Shown in pieces: positions 45,451 through 54,598 of a stretch of DNA of 64,000 nt. The DNA comes from Sneathiella sp. P13V-1 (GTDB lineage: Bacteria > Pseudomonadota > Alphaproteobacteria > Sneathiellales > Sneathiellaceae): NCBI RefSeq assembly GCF_015143595.1, contig NZ_WYEU01000001.1, positions 1,240,001 to 1,304,000 on the forward strand. The letters run 5' to 3'. Each line of letters starts with the position of its first letter. Position 1 is the first letter of the stretch. The position numbers and the translations under genes were made by a program. The notes beneath the pieces are model-generated. The model was not told where the DNA came from and ran no database searches. It worked only from the letters and a program-made list of their open reading frames with translations.

Positions 45451-45732
45451 ATGGTCTCAGTGGTAACTTTGATCAGTATGATTATCCAGATTTTTATCTG
45501 GTTGTTAATTGCAAATGCCATCCTAAGCTGGCTTGTGGCCTTTAATGTGGTCAACACAAGAAACCAGTTTGTCGCAACAGTGGGCACGTTTCTGTATAAA
45601 ATTACAGAACCCTTGTTGCGGCCGCTTCGAAATATTATTCCCAATTTCGGGGGGATTGATATTTCTCCGATTGTTTTGATTCTGCTACTCATATTTGTGC
45701 AGAATCTCATGTGGGAATATTTGGTCCGATGA
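45451..45732 (+). CDS. YggT family membrane protein
   Basis: The 93-residue protein has two hydrophobic segments around the motif ITEPLLRPLRNIIPNFGGIDISP, the hallmark of YggT proteins. These have been linked to osmotic or envelope stress and to cell-division genes, but no reaction is known. Its stop overlaps the start of the DUF167 gene (ATGA), and folD follows, an arrangement common in alphaproteobacteria. Confidence 0.87.
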   Translation: MVSVVTLISMIIQIFIWLLIANAILSWLVAFNVVNTRNQFVATVGTFLYKITEPLLRPLRNIIPNFGGIDISPIVLILLLIFVQNLMWEYLVR

Positions 45733-46058
45733 CAAAAACGCCTCTTGATGACATATCAGGGGGCGTTTGTCTTTTTATACGTTTGCAGCCGGGCGCTTCT
45801 TCCAACAAATTCGACGGGCTTATGGAAGATGCCTCGGGTAAGGTTTGGTTGAAGGCGCGCGTGACGGCGGTGCCGGAAAAAGGAAAAGCGAACAAGGCTC
45901 TTTTGAAGCTGTTATCCAAAAGTTTCAAAATCGCAGCCTCTCATATGAAGATCATCGCCGGTGAGACGGACCGGAACAAAACAATTCTCATCGCGCCGGA
46001 GGCGGACAGGGCGCTGATGATGAAAGAGGTGCAGATGTTCGCCAATATTGCGAAGTGA
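45729..46058 (+). CDS. DUF167 (YggU) family protein
   Basis: The 109-residue cytoplasmic protein shows the YggU signature: LFIRLQPGASSNKFDGL at the start and VTAVPEKGKANKALLKLLSKSF, then IIAGETDRNKTILI. The fold is known from structural genomics but the function is not. The start at ATG 45729 overlaps the yggT stop by four bases; an upstream ATG at 45711 lies inside yggT and is less likely. It precedes folD by 15 bases in one operon. Confidence 0.85.
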   Translation: MTKTPLDDISGGVCLFIRLQPGASSNKFDGLMEDASGKVWLKARVTAVPEKGKANKALLKLLSKSFKIAASHMKIIAGETDRNKTILIAPEADRALMMKEVQMFANIAK

Positions 46059-46073
46059 AAGCGAATATAACGA

Positions 46074-46964
46074 ATGTCGGCGCATATTATTGATGGTCGT
46101 GAATTTTCGGCAAAAGTGAAAGACACTGTGGCCAAACAGGTTGCGGTTCTGAAAGACAAATATCAGGTGACACCGGGGCTTGCGGTTGTCCTGGTCGGTG
46201 AAGATCCTGCAAGTCAGGTCTATGTGCGAAACAAGAACCACTCCACCGTTGAAGCAGGCATGAAATCGGAGGAGATCAAACTTCCTGATACTGCCACAGA
46301 AGAAGAAGTTCTCGCGGTGGTCAATCGCCTGAACGAAGATGACAGCATTCATGGCATTCTTGTGCAACTGCCTTTGCCGGATCAAATTGATGAAACAGCG
46401 GTTATTGATGCCATTTCCCCGGAAAAAGATGTAGATGGCTTTCATGTCATTAACACGGGTCGTCAGGCCGTGGGATTGCCAGCCATGGTTCCCTGTACGC
46501 CGCGCGGCTGCATCATGATGCTGCAGGATTATCTGGGTGATCTGTCTGGATTAAATGCGGTGGTCGTGGGCCGATCAAACATTGTGGGAAAACCAATGGC
46601 GAGCCTGCTGCTTGAGCAAAGCTGCACGGTCACCATTGCCCATTCGCGCACAAAAGATTTACCGGACGTTTGCCGTCGGGCTGATATTCTGGTGGCCGCG
46701 GTCGGACGTCCTGAAATGATCAAAGGGGACTGGGTCAAGCCGGGCGCGACAGTGATTGACGTGGGGATTAACCGCATCCCGAAAGAGGATGGCAAAACCC
46801 GCCTTGTGGGCGATGTGGAGTTTGAAACCGCCAAAGAGGTTGCCGGTGCGATCACACCCGTGCCGGGCGGAGTTGGTCCGATGACAATTGCCTGTTTGCT
46901 TGCTAACACAATTACAGCGGCCTGCCGCATCCATGATGTGGATGAGGACGGGTTACTGCTTTAA
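46074..46964 (+). CDS. folD: Bifunctional methylenetetrahydrofolate dehydrogenase/methenyltetrahydrofolate cyclohydrolase
   Basis: The 296-residue protein has the full FolD pattern: [17 protein letters not shown] with the catalytic Lys, [10 protein letters not shown] near residue 103, [36 protein letters not shown] as the NADP site, and [12 protein letters not shown]. It interconverts 5,10-methylene-, 5,10-methenyl- and 10-formyl-tetrahydrofolate in the cytoplasm, feeding purine and thymidylate synthesis. It is full length. It lies in the yggT-yggU-folD operon, and a small membrane protein gene follows nine bases later. Confidence 0.95.
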   Translation: MSAHIIDGREFSAKVKDTVAKQVAVLKDKYQVTPGLAVVLVGEDPASQVYVRNKNHSTVEAGMKSEEIKLPDTATEEEVLAVVNRLNEDDSIHGILVQLPLPDQIDETAVIDAISPEKDVDGFHVINTGRQAVGLPAMVPCTPRGCIMMLQDYLGDLSGLNAVVVGRSNIVGKPMASLLLEQSCTVTIAHSRTKDLPDVCRRADILVAAVGRPEMIKGDWVKPGATVIDVGINRIPKEDGKTRLVGDVEFETAKEVAGAITPVPGGVGPMTIACLLANTITAACRIHDVDEDGLLL

Positions 46965-46973
46965 GGAAAGAGA

Positions 46974-47279
46974 ATGCAGAGACGTACCGTAAATCCGTTT
47001 CAATTGTTGAAATCTGCGTCCGTTGGTGCGCTGACCGGTATCGTCTTTGCCATAGTCTTTTTGGCTGTTCCCGGGGCTCTTCTTCTGTTTGTCGCGGGGA
47101 CGCTGGATCTTGCGTGGGATTTAAGCTGGATCCCGGATGTGATGGATGTGATTTTGATTGGTGCGATTGCAGGAGGGGGGCTTGCAATAGCGCTTTTTAT
47201 CAAGGATCAGTATGTGCCTTACGTGGAAGAGGTGCAGGACTTTGAAGAAGAAGCCGAAAGAGACATTAAACGGCACTAA
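46974..47279 (+). CDS. Small two-helix membrane protein, unknown function
   Basis: The 101-residue product has two predicted membrane helices (about residues 17-45 and 55-77). The acidic C-terminal tail YVEEVQDFEEEAERDIKRH probably faces the cytoplasm. I recognise no family. It starts nine bases after folD, with AAGGAAAGAG before the ATG, and ends the operon before a terminator. The real start looks secure. Confidence 0.65.
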   Translation: MQRRTVNPFQLLKSASVGALTGIVFAIVFLAVPGALLLFVAGTLDLAWDLSWIPDVMDVILIGAIAGGGLAIALFIKDQYVPYVEEVQDFEEEAERDIKRH

Positions 47280-47282
47280 CAA

Positions 47283-47309
47283 AAAAACCCGGCAGATCGC
47301 CGGGTTTTT
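47283..47309. terminator. Terminator between the folD operon and argG
   Basis: CCCGGC pairs with GCCGGG around a 5-base loop. A run of A on the left and T on the right lets it act in both directions. It sits between two convergent genes. Confidence 0.85.
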
Positions 47310-47326
47310 CATTGTATATGTTCTGA

Positions 47327-48535
47327 TTAGTTTTTCTGACGGTGCAGAAGACGCAGGCGAAGGGCGTTTAGCTTGATAAAGCCTTCCGCATCCCGCTGGT
47401 CGTAAACTGTATCTTCTTCGAAGGTCACATGTTCCATGGAGTAGAGAGAGAATTTACTCTTACGTCCCACAACGGAAACACGGCCTTTGTAAAGTTTCAG
47501 GCGAACAACACCGCATACTTTTTCCTGGCTCTTGTCGATCAGGGCCTGCAGCATTTCGCGCTCTGGTGAATACCAGAGACCATTATAGATCAGCTCTGCA
47601 TAGCGCGGCATGATGTCGTCTTTAAGATGCATCGCACCACGGTCCAGTGTGATCTGCTCAATGCCGCGATGGGCTTCAAGCATAATGGTGCCGCCCGGTG
47701 TTTCATAGATGCCACGGGATTTCATGCCCACAAAGCGCCCTTCAACCAGATCAAGACGACCAATGCCGTTTGCACCTGCAAGACGGTTCAGCTCTGTCAG
47801 CATTGTTGCCGGGCTGAGACGCTTGCCGTCCAGACCAACAGGATCGCCTTTTTCATATTCGATTTCGATATATGTTGGCTCATCCGGTGCATCTTCTGGG
47901 GCAACGGTGCGTGTGTAAACATATTCACCGGCTTCTTCCCATGGATCTTCCAGAGCTTTACCTTCCGCTGAAATGTGCAGCAGGTTCGCATCCACAGAGA
48001 AAGGCGCTTCGCCGCGTTTGTCTTTTGGAATTGGAATCTGGTTCTTTTCCGCAAAGTCGATCAGCTTGGTACGGGAGTTCAGATCCCATTCACGCCAAGG
48101 AGCAATCACTTTAATGTCCGGGTTCAGCGCGTAGTAGCCAAGCTCGAAACGAACCTGATCATTGCCTTTACCTGTCGCGCCGTGGGAGACGGCATCGGCT
48201 CCTACTTCACGGGCGATTTCGATCTGGCGCTTGGAGATCAATGGACGCGCAATGGACGTTCCCAGAAGGTACTGACCTTCGTAAACAGCATTAGCGCGGA
48301 ACATTGGGAACACGAAATCACGAACAAATTCTTCGCGAAGATCATCAATGAAAATTTCTTTGATGCCGAGCATTTCTGCTTTCTGGCGGGCTGGTTCCAA
48401 CTCTTCTCCCTGACCGAGGTCAGCGGTGAAAGTAACCACTTCGCAGTTATAAGTTGTCTGCAGCCATTTCAGGATAACGGAGGTATCAAGACCGCCGGAA
48501 TAGGCCAGAACAACTTTTTTGATGTCTTGTGACAT
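47327..48535 (-). CDS. argG: Argininosuccinate synthase
   Basis: The 402-residue enzyme has the ATP loop [18 protein letters not shown] at the start. [16 protein letters not shown] at about 120-135 and [19 protein letters not shown] are further family signatures. It joins citrulline and aspartate using ATP in arginine biosynthesis, in the cytoplasm. It is full length compared with the family (about 400). It stands alone on the - strand, bounded by the terminator on its 3' side; a 124-base gap upstream should hold its promoter. Confidence 0.96.
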   Translation of the reverse strand: MSQDIKKVVLAYSGGLDTSVILKWLQTTYNCEVVTFTADLGQGEELEPARQKAEMLGIKEIFIDDLREEFVRDFVFPMFRANAVYEGQYLLGTSIARPLISKRQIEIAREVGADAVSHGATGKGNDQVRFELGYYALNPDIKVIAPWREWDLNSRTKLIDFAEKNQIPIPKDKRGEAPFSVDANLLHISAEGKALEDPWEEAGEYVYTRTVAPEDAPDEPTYIEIEYEKGDPVGLDGKRLSPATMLTELNRLAGANGIGRLDLVEGRFVGMKSRGIYETPGGTIMLEAHRGIEQITLDRGAMHLKDDIMPRYAELIYNGLWYSPEREMLQALIDKSQEKVCGVVRLKLYKGRVSVVGRKSKFSLYSMEHVTFEEDTVYDQRDAEGFIKLNALRLRLLHRQKN

Positions 48536-48659
48536 GGCGTGTTCCTTTAATGGAAATCAAATCTCTATGTGAATTAGAAGCGCGCAAAATAGGGGAAAAG
48601 GTGCGTCCCTGCAAGGAAAAGACACGCGGCTCAATTGCATCTGAATTTGACGCTAAAAA

Positions 48660-48914
48660 TTACAGCTCTTGCCGACCCTGTGCTTCCATCGTTTTAAGGA
48701 TCTGGGAGCGAACCGTCAGATAGGCAGAGATGCTGGAGACGAGAAAGGGAACGCAGTAAGTGAGAGCAATTTTAGGCCAATCGATCGGGGCCTCTCCTGT
48801 AAGGCCCTGCCACTGATTAATCAGGCAAAGCAGGGTTCCGGCAATAACTGCAACCATCAGAGATCGCTGCATTAAAGGGCGACTGAAATAAAGGCCAAGT
48901 CCAGTGTTTGGCAT
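48660..48914 (-). CDS. NrtS-like small membrane protein
   Basis: The 84-residue product has two hydrophobic helices: RSLMVAVIAGTLLCLINQ and IALTYCVPFLVSSISAYL. The combination with WPKIALTYCVPF between them matches the NrtS family of small putative nitrate/nitrite transport proteins. A role in nitrate uptake is claimed only for the family. The start at ATG 48914 has GGAG nine bases upstream; the longer frame to 48998 starts with unconserved residues. There is no nitrogen-assimilation gene nearby to support the role. Confidence 0.65.
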   Translation of the reverse strand: MPNTGLGLYFSRPLMQRSLMVAVIAGTLLCLINQWQGLTGEAPIDWPKIALTYCVPFLVSSISAYLTVRSQILKTMEAQGRQEL

Positions 48915-49049
48915 TGTTTGACACTCCGTTCTTACGAATACGGTATTCGATTTCTCAATGTGCCCAAAAACCCGCTCCTGTGACATGATCTCGGTCAACA
49001 GTCCTGACTACACTAGATTGGGATGGTCATGTGGAATTCAAGGGAGTGT

Positions 49050-49661
49050 TTATTTCGGTCTCTGTGAAAAAAGTTTGTTAGACGTATTCTCAGGAATCGT
49101 AGTTCGTCGCCAAAGCACCACAATCCAAATGACGAAAGCAATAAACATGATAACTGCCAGCTCCTGCCAGATTTCTAACAAATAGGTTTCAAGTTTGGCC
49201 CCAAACAAGTATCCCCCTCCCACAAGAAGACATGCCCAAATAAGAGTGGATAAGGCATTCAACACGGTGAAGTGGGCCCAGGCAATATCTGTGATGCCAA
49301 TGGGGAGTGCGCCTATTGTCCGCATCCCTTTGGGATAACGGTAGAGAAGAATATAAAGGGCACCATACTTTTCGAACATGGATTGCGCACGAAGAAACAT
49401 GGATTTAATCCGTGGACGATTATTTACCAAGCTAAGACCATATTTTCGCGACAGATAAAATCGAAGCTCATCTCCAAGATAGCCACCTAGTATGACAGCG
49501 GAGATAACAGAGGGAGTGTCCAACCATCCAAGCTGGGCTCCATAACCTGCTAGCAGAGGAAGAAGTCCACTTTTTAAAAAGCAGTAGCCGAAGATTATGA
49601 GATATATACCCACCCCGTAATCACGGATGATGTTTTCAATGACGTCCAAAATCCACTCCAT
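49050..49661 (-). CDS. DedA family membrane protein
   Basis: The protein is 203 residues from ATG 49661 (219 if GTG 49709 is used; neither has a convincing ribosome site). It has four to five hydrophobic segments and the DedA pattern FLKSGLLPLLAGYGAQLGWL, AVILGGYLGDELRFYLSRKYG, then RAQSMFEKYGALYILLYRYPKGMRTIGALPIGI. The Arg-Tyr-Pro-Lys-Gly loop replaces the more usual GRFIPGVR form. DedA proteins are thought to flip membrane lipids, some carrying undecaprenyl phosphate. This one stands alone; a link to the EPS lipid carrier is speculative. Confidence 0.8.
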   Translation of the reverse strand: MEWILDVIENIIRDYGVGIYLIIFGYCFLKSGLLPLLAGYGAQLGWLDTPSVISAVILGGYLGDELRFYLSRKYGLSLVNNRPRIKSMFLRAQSMFEKYGALYILLYRYPKGMRTIGALPIGITDIAWAHFTVLNALSTLIWACLLVGGGYLFGAKLETYLLEIWQELAVIMFIAFVIWIVVLWRRTTIPENTSNKLFSQRPK

Positions 49662-49855
49662 GTAACAGGAGAATTTACGATGCAGGGGGGAATTTGGATT
49701 TATCGGCACTGCCTTTTAAAATCAATAATGGGGGCAGCCTTACTTTTCCGGTTTTTTTGAACCTTTTCTCTTGAAGCTTCGACCAACCTTTAGACACCCG
49801 GTTAGTTGTCATAAACGTATGTTCATATTAAGCTAATATTAGAGGGGTATTGAAG

Positions 49856-51622
49856 ATGAAGAATTACAAGCACATGCTAAAGTGCAGCACTTTGTTGGGG
49901 CTGTTATCTCCAGTTTTGTTGTTTTCCCCGAACGCTTATTCAGCTGAATTTCACGACTCTCAAGTGGTGAGGATTCTGACGCCCACAATGACAGTTCAGT
50001 CGGACGGAAAAAAGTACACACAAAGCAACGATGGGCATTTTCGAGCTGAAATCGCAGTTGGAATGGCTGCAGGGTTTTCGGGTCGCGTAGAAAGCTGGAA
50101 AACCTGGCTGGTTATCAGGCCTCAATATCAGGATTATTCTCGTGAATTTCCTAATGGTGGGTATCAAAAAGTTTATGCGTCTGGTGATCGGCCGAAGGAA
50201 GTTGATCGAACCGTACCCGTATTGGCGCCCGCCAATGAAATTGAACAACTGATGTTGGGGCAATGCAATACCCTTGCAAGACGTCTTAAAGATCAGGGCA
50301 TTAGAGATGAGGTTGTCTTCGGCCAAGATCGCCCTTTGACTTTCTTCGCAACAAGCAAGCTGGATTACTCATTTACCGGTATTAGCGGGACCCATTTTAT
50401 TGGTGGCCAGCAGGAGAAAGAATTTACGGTTATTTGTAAAAAACACAGGGACTTCTCTGGCTCAGCTACGATCGCACAAGTGCCATCCAAGGTGACAGAT
50501 GTATCCAACAATCTTATCGAAGGTGACAATCGTCAACCGGGCAATTGCCGCCTTAACATTGCAGGTGTTTTCAGAACAGACCGTGCGAATACGGAAGTGA
50601 AATACAAATATGTTTACCGGAAACAAGCAGGCGCTTCGAAACGCTATAGTGAGGTGAAAACGGTAACAACCGATCATTCAAAAGTTGCCATGGTCTCTCA
50701 TGCCTATGATGTGCCGATCGTTCCGGGAAAAGAACGCGGTCAAATCCGAATTGAAACAACTAGTCCAAATGTAGAGAAAAGCGTCTGGCGTAATTTTGAA
50801 ATGGATTGTGCCGGTGGGTTATCTGTCGCAACCAATCATCCTATCCAGCGTACTGTAAAATTTGTTCCAAAAACTTTCTCAAGGTTGGGAAATCAATCTT
50901 GCCCGATTACAGGCAATATTGTGGTGATTCTGAAATCAACGGGAACTCCATTTGAGGGCACAGGCCGAATTACGGTGAAAGATGAGAAAGGGCAGCTTTT
51001 CTCAAGTGGTCCAAATGATGTTTCTTTAACGGCAAATACGACCCGTTTCTTTGGAATGCCGTTTAATCCGAAATGGGGTAACCCTGGAGCGCTTGTGGAA
51101 GCTGGCAGCCTCGGCTCCTCCCCGCAGCGGAAGCAGACATTGAAATATGCATTGGCTTTGGCGAAGACAGGACAAGGCACATCCGCATCACCACCTGAAA
51201 AAGAGCTGGAAATTGAATGCAGTATGATTGCACAAAGTGTCACAGCAAACACGATGGCTTTGTCGGGTGCGCAGGCCTCCGGAACGGGTGGGGGCAGCAA
51301 GCCTAAAACGACAACGGCTTTAAAAGTGGTGGCTTTGCCAGACCTGATTATCAAAAAGGCGGTTCAGTCGGACCCAGATAAGTTAAAAGTTCTGATTGCC
51401 AATGTGGGCCAGTCAAATGCCGGGAAAAATCTGCTCAAGATAGATGCCAACCCTGGCAAGAGTAAGTTTAAAACGATTGGTGCGCTGGCAGCTGGCAAGC
51501 AAAATTGGGTGACCATTAATCTTCCCAAAGGGGCGAAGACAGTTGATCTGACCATTGATGCCAAGAAAAAAATCAAAGAGAAAAATGAGAGCAACAACCA
51601 ACTGACACAAAAAGTAAATTAG
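49856..51622 (+). CDS. Large secreted protein with C-terminal CARDB-like domain
   Basis: The 588-residue protein has a signal peptide (LKCSTLLGLLSPVLLFSPNAYSA, cleavage near residue 31). The body is beta-rich, with two similar-looking segments (each with a Cys-containing GNCRLNIAGVF or NQSCPITGNIVV strand), suggesting a duplicated Ig-like fold. The last 105 residues read as a CARDB-type adhesion domain: LPDLIIKKAVQ, VLIANVGQSNAGKN, GALAAGKQNWVTINL, KEKNESNNQ. Surface or periplasmic adhesion is inferred; no enzyme motif was found. GAGGGG is eight bases before ATG 49856. A terminator follows. Confidence 0.7.
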   Translation: MKNYKHMLKCSTLLGLLSPVLLFSPNAYSAEFHDSQVVRILTPTMTVQSDGKKYTQSNDGHFRAEIAVGMAAGFSGRVESWKTWLVIRPQYQDYSREFPNGGYQKVYASGDRPKEVDRTVPVLAPANEIEQLMLGQCNTLARRLKDQGIRDEVVFGQDRPLTFFATSKLDYSFTGISGTHFIGGQQEKEFTVICKKHRDFSGSATIAQVPSKVTDVSNNLIEGDNRQPGNCRLNIAGVFRTDRANTEVKYKYVYRKQAGASKRYSEVKTVTTDHSKVAMVSHAYDVPIVPGKERGQIRIETTSPNVEKSVWRNFEMDCAGGLSVATNHPIQRTVKFVPKTFSRLGNQSCPITGNIVVILKSTGTPFEGTGRITVKDEKGQLFSSGPNDVSLTANTTRFFGMPFNPKWGNPGALVEAGSLGSSPQRKQTLKYALALAKTGQGTSASPPEKELEIECSMIAQSVTANTMALSGAQASGTGGGSKPKTTTALKVVALPDLIIKKAVQSDPDKLKVLIANVGQSNAGKNLLKIDANPGKSKFKTIGALAAGKQNWVTINLPKGAKTVDLTIDAKKKIKEKNESNNQLTQKVN

Positions 51623-51641
51623 ATCGTTCACTTGCCTTTCT

Positions 51642-51669
51642 TTCCCGGCCCTGTGCCGGGATTTTTTTT
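51642..51669 (+). terminator. Rho-independent terminator after the CARDB-like protein gene
   Basis: CCCGGC pairs with GCCGGG around CCTGT, followed by A and a run of eight T. It lies 20 bases after the stop. Confidence 0.85.
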
Positions 51670-51725
51670 GAACCTCTTGCAGGGCTGGATCGTCTTAACA
51701 GTAGAAACCTTAAGAGGAGAGATAC

Positions 51726-52151
51726 ATGTTTCTACTGACTAAAAAGGCAACGTTATTCGGCTCAGCCCTTCTGTTCGGTATGTCATTGGCTGGTGACACT
51801 TTTGCAGCTCCAAAACGTACTAACCCCACGCATGAGCCTGTCCGAACCAACCCCGCACCGAAGGTCGGTGGCAATGGAACATTTGGAACCCAGTTCCAGC
51901 AGACATGTTATCAAGGGTTCTATAAGGGGCCCAAGGTCATGCAAAACTCAGCGATGATTGATCATTATATCTGCTATTCAGACGTGATTTATTGCCCGCC
52001 TTATTTCCAGAAAAATGATGGACGATGGGCAAATGTGCATCCGATAGTGATAGTAAAACAGATTGGCGGAAATCCGGAAAGTGGTCAGGCTAAACGTTTT
52101 CAAATTCAATATAAATGTGATTACTCACCAAATTACAAACCTGAAGGCTAA
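51726..52151 (+). CDS. Small secreted cysteine-containing protein, unknown function
   Basis: The 141-residue protein has a signal peptide (LFGSALLFGMSLAGDTFAAP, cleavage near residue 28) and a Pro/Asn/Thr-rich linker. The compact core holds four cysteines (in QTCYQG, HYICYS, VIYCPP and QYKCDY), which should form two disulfides in the periplasm. No family is recognised. It follows the CARDB-like gene after a terminator, so it is separately transcribed; AGAGGAGAG gives a strong ribosome site. It ends inside a hairpin shared with the convergent rlmN. Confidence 0.65.
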   Translation: MFLLTKKATLFGSALLFGMSLAGDTFAAPKRTNPTHEPVRTNPAPKVGGNGTFGTQFQQTCYQGFYKGPKVMQNSAMIDHYICYSDVIYCPPYFQKNDGRWANVHPIVIVKQIGGNPESGQAKRFQIQYKCDYSPNYKPEG

Positions 52152-52163
52152 GCCATCAGGTTT
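52137..52163. terminator. Probable hairpin terminator between the small secreted protein gene and rlmN
   Basis: AAACCTGA and TCAGGTTT form a perfect 8-bp stem enclosing a smaller GGC-TAA-GCC hairpin. The stop codon of the secreted-protein gene lies in the loop. The T run is short, so efficiency is uncertain. Confidence 0.45.
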
Positions 52164-52185
52164 GAAAATTCAGACTTTTAGCAAC

Positions 52186-53373
52186 TTACCCAGCAGCGCG
52201 CTTTCTTTCAGAAGCGCGTTCTTTTGTGCTTTCCGTCTTAAGCTGACCACAAGCGGCCATGATGTCTTCACCGCGCGGAACGCGTACAGGTGATGAATAA
52301 CCCGCGTCATTGACGATCTTGGCAAAACGGTGGATGGCGTTGTTGCTGGAACGTTTGTAGTTACTGCCCGGCCATGGGTTGAACGGAATAAGGTTCACTT
52401 TGGCTGGAATGTTTTTCAACAGGCGGACCAGTTCGCGGGCGTCTGCAGGGCTGTCATTGATGCCATCCAGCATTACATATTCAAATGTAATGCGGCGCGC
52501 ATTGTTGCTGGCAGGATAATCCTTGCAGGCTTTGAGAAGTTCCTTGATCGGGTACCGTTTGTTGATCGGCACCAGAATATCACGCACATCATCTGTAACG
52601 GCGTGTAGTGAAATGGCAAGGTTCACGCCCAGCTCTTCACCACACTGGTAAATCTTTGGAACGACACCGGATGTGGACAATGTAATCCGGCGCTTGGAAA
52701 GGGAAATGCCTTCTCCGTCCATGATGATTTTCAGCGCTTTGGACACATTGTCATAATTCAGAAGCGGCTCGCCCATACCCATCATAACAATGTTGGAAAT
52801 CATGCGATTGCCTTTAGGGCTCGGCCATTCATTGATCGTGTCGCGGGCAACCAGCATCTGGGAGATAATCTCTCCCGCGGTGAGATTGCGAACGAGCTTC
52901 ATTGTACCTGTATGACAGAAGCTGCAGGTCAGGGTGCACCCCACCTGACTTGAGACACAAAGAGCCCCGCGATCTTCTTCCGGAATATGAACCGATTCGA
53001 CTTCCTGTCCGTCTGGAAATTTCACCAACCATTTACGTGTGCCGTCCGTTGATTTCTGAAGGCTCGTAATTTCAGGGCGGGCAACGGTGAAATGTTCAGG
53101 CAGGCTGCTGCGCATATCCTTGGAGATCGACGTCATGTCTCCAAAGTCACTGGCCCCACGATAATAGAGCCAATGAAAGAGCTGTCTGGCTCTCATTTTG
53201 GCAGATTTCTCCGGTTGTCCGGCCTCAATCAGGGCCGCAGCGATATCCGCACGGTCAAGCCCAACAAGGTTTTTCCGAATAGCCAACAGTTCAGGCTGCC
53301 GGTCCACAGCCTCTACATCGGGAATCAAATGATCCATGGGTACTATACTTCTGTCCATCACACCCGCCGACAT
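52186..53373 (-). CDS. rlmN: 23S rRNA (adenine-2503-C2)/tRNA methyltransferase
   Basis: The 395-residue radical-SAM enzyme has the iron-sulfur motif [11 protein letters not shown] near residue 148. [17 protein letters not shown] and the C-terminal [17 protein letters not shown] carry the mechanistic cysteines of the family. It methylates C2 of A2503 in 23S rRNA and A37 of some tRNAs. The start is ATG 53373, with GGA upstream at seven bases; the internal Met13 is an alternative, because the first dozen residues are unconserved. It stands alone on the - strand next to an IalB-family gene. Confidence 0.93.
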   Translation of the reverse strand: MSAGVMDRSIVPMDHLIPDVEAVDRQPELLAIRKNLVGLDRADIAAALIEAGQPEKSAKMRARQLFHWLYYRGASDFGDMTSISKDMRSSLPEHFTVARPEITSLQKSTDGTRKWLVKFPDGQEVESVHIPEEDRGALCVSSQVGCTLTCSFCHTGTMKLVRNLTAGEIISQMLVARDTINEWPSPKGNRMISNIVMMGMGEPLLNYDNVSKALKIIMDGEGISLSKRRITLSTSGVVPKIYQCGEELGVNLAISLHAVTDDVRDILVPINKRYPIKELLKACKDYPASNNARRITFEYVMLDGINDSPADARELVRLLKNIPAKVNLIPFNPWPGSNYKRSSNNAIHRFAKIVNDAGYSSPVRVPRGEDIMAACGQLKTESTKERASERKRAAG

Positions 53374-53414
53374 GTCAGGCAGGTTCCATTATCCACTGAT
53401 ATTGTGGATTTCGA

Positions 53415-53942
53415 CTAATTGCAGCTTTTTCTAATCTGCTTATGCGCAGCTGTAAAGCCTTGTAATGAATATGTGTCCGTTGTTTTTGTCCCGCGAGAGG
53501 AAATTCCATCTACCGACATCTTGGATCCGCGGCGCATTGCGTTGACCATTTTGGCATCCATATCCGTGCCCGGCAGCCAGGCAGCGTCTCCATCGGTTGC
53601 CATCTTGAATTTTTGTTTGTCGATGGTCACATCCACAACGGATTTGTTTTTATACGGATACCCGGTAACGTGACTCACCTCTTCTTTTAGGCGGGCTTTC
53701 GGGCGATATGTGATCATCATATAGATGTCCCCGCGACGGACATTTTTAGGTAGAGACTTAGTCGGACGTGACAGCATGTAGCAGATTTTCTGCCCGTTTT
53801 CGACCCAGGTGTAAGCGCTCCAGTCTTTAAAAACACCAAGGGCACGGGGGTCGCCTTTTGCAGCGTCAGCAGTTGCAGCGGTGAGGAGAAGGCCACTTGT
53901 CAGGCAAGCAGCAAAACAGGTCTTCACTTTTGAAAATGTCAT
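53415..53942 (-). CDS. Invasion-associated locus B (IalB) family periplasmic protein
   Basis: The 175-residue protein has a signal peptide (TCFAACLTSGLLLTAATADA, cleavage near residue 27). Its beta-rich body matches IalB-family proteins: LGVFKDWSAYTWVENGQKICYM at the start and VSLQGF-type ending DTYSLQGFTAAHKQIRKSC. Two cysteines in the mature part (QKICYM and RKSC) are placed for a disulfide. The family is common in alphaproteobacteria and named from Bartonella, but in free-living species it is a general periplasmic protein of unknown role. It lies between rlmN and an RNA methyltransferase on the same strand. Confidence 0.85.
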   Translation of the reverse strand: MTFSKVKTCFAACLTSGLLLTAATADAAKGDPRALGVFKDWSAYTWVENGQKICYMLSRPTKSLPKNVRRGDIYMMITYRPKARLKEEVSHVTGYPYKNKSVVDVTIDKQKFKMATDGDAAWLPGTDMDAKMVNAMRRGSKMSVDGISSRGTKTTDTYSLQGFTAAHKQIRKSCN

Positions 53943-53977
53943 TACGCTAATCTTCTATCCCTTATCCGTTACACGGT

Positions 53978-54523
53978 TTATTCTTCCAGATTTCGCAGTT
54001 TTCGGCTCAGTGGTTTGCCCTGAATATGATCAGGAAGCGGCACCGCTTTGCCAAGTTCACTTGTTGGGCGGGTCGCAAATCGACCATGTGCCACGATCCG
54101 ATCATACATGACAATGGCACCCGCAGTTGCAACATTCAAACAGAATTTTGTCGGAATTTTGATGAAGTAATCACATTTCTCCCGCATAGCAGGAGAGAGG
54201 GAGCCTCGCTCCCGCCCCAGAACGTAGACGGCGCTCAAGGGATGAAAAAAGCTGGGCAGCTCTTCTGCTTCATCCAACAATTCCACACCTACGACCTTGC
54301 AATGCTTCGGGAGCAGCATGTCGTCAACAGTGTCATACTCATACCAGGGAATGTTTTTTGGTGCGAGTGAGGTGTCGGATTTCGCTTTGCGAACGGCATA
54401 TTCTGCATTGATTGTGAAAACAAAACTAGCACCAAAGGCGTGGGCTGTGCGGAACAGGTTACCCGCATTCATGGGTTTACTGACCCCTTCAATTCCAATA
54501 CCAAAAAAGCCTCTTGAAGACAT
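53978..54523 (-). CDS. SpoU/TrmH family RNA 2'-O-methyltransferase
   Basis: The 181-residue protein is a minimal SPOUT-fold methyltransferase. It has motif 1 GVSKPMNAGNLFRTAHAFGA near residue 13, motif 2 VYVLGRERGSLSP near 105 and motif 3 FCLNVATAGAIVMYDR near 128. These residues form the trefoil-knot SAM site. The substrate RNA is not predictable, though tRNA position 34 (TrmL) or 18 (TrmH) are common targets in this size class. There is no N-terminal RNA-binding extension. It has the typical short length. Confidence 0.87.
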   Translation of the reverse strand: MSSRGFFGIGIEGVSKPMNAGNLFRTAHAFGASFVFTINAEYAVRKAKSDTSLAPKNIPWYEYDTVDDMLLPKHCKVVGVELLDEAEELPSFFHPLSAVYVLGRERGSLSPAMREKCDYFIKIPTKFCLNVATAGAIVMYDRIVAHGRFATRPTSELGKAVPLPDHIQGKPLSRKLRNLEE

Positions 54524-54598
54524 TAAACCTATTCACCTTCACCTTAAACACAGATAATGTACGCGCGTGTGGCGCACTATATATGCAGGATGATATAA

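Noticed and set aside
47975-48532. 185-codon frame opposite argG
   Set aside because: Shadow of argG.
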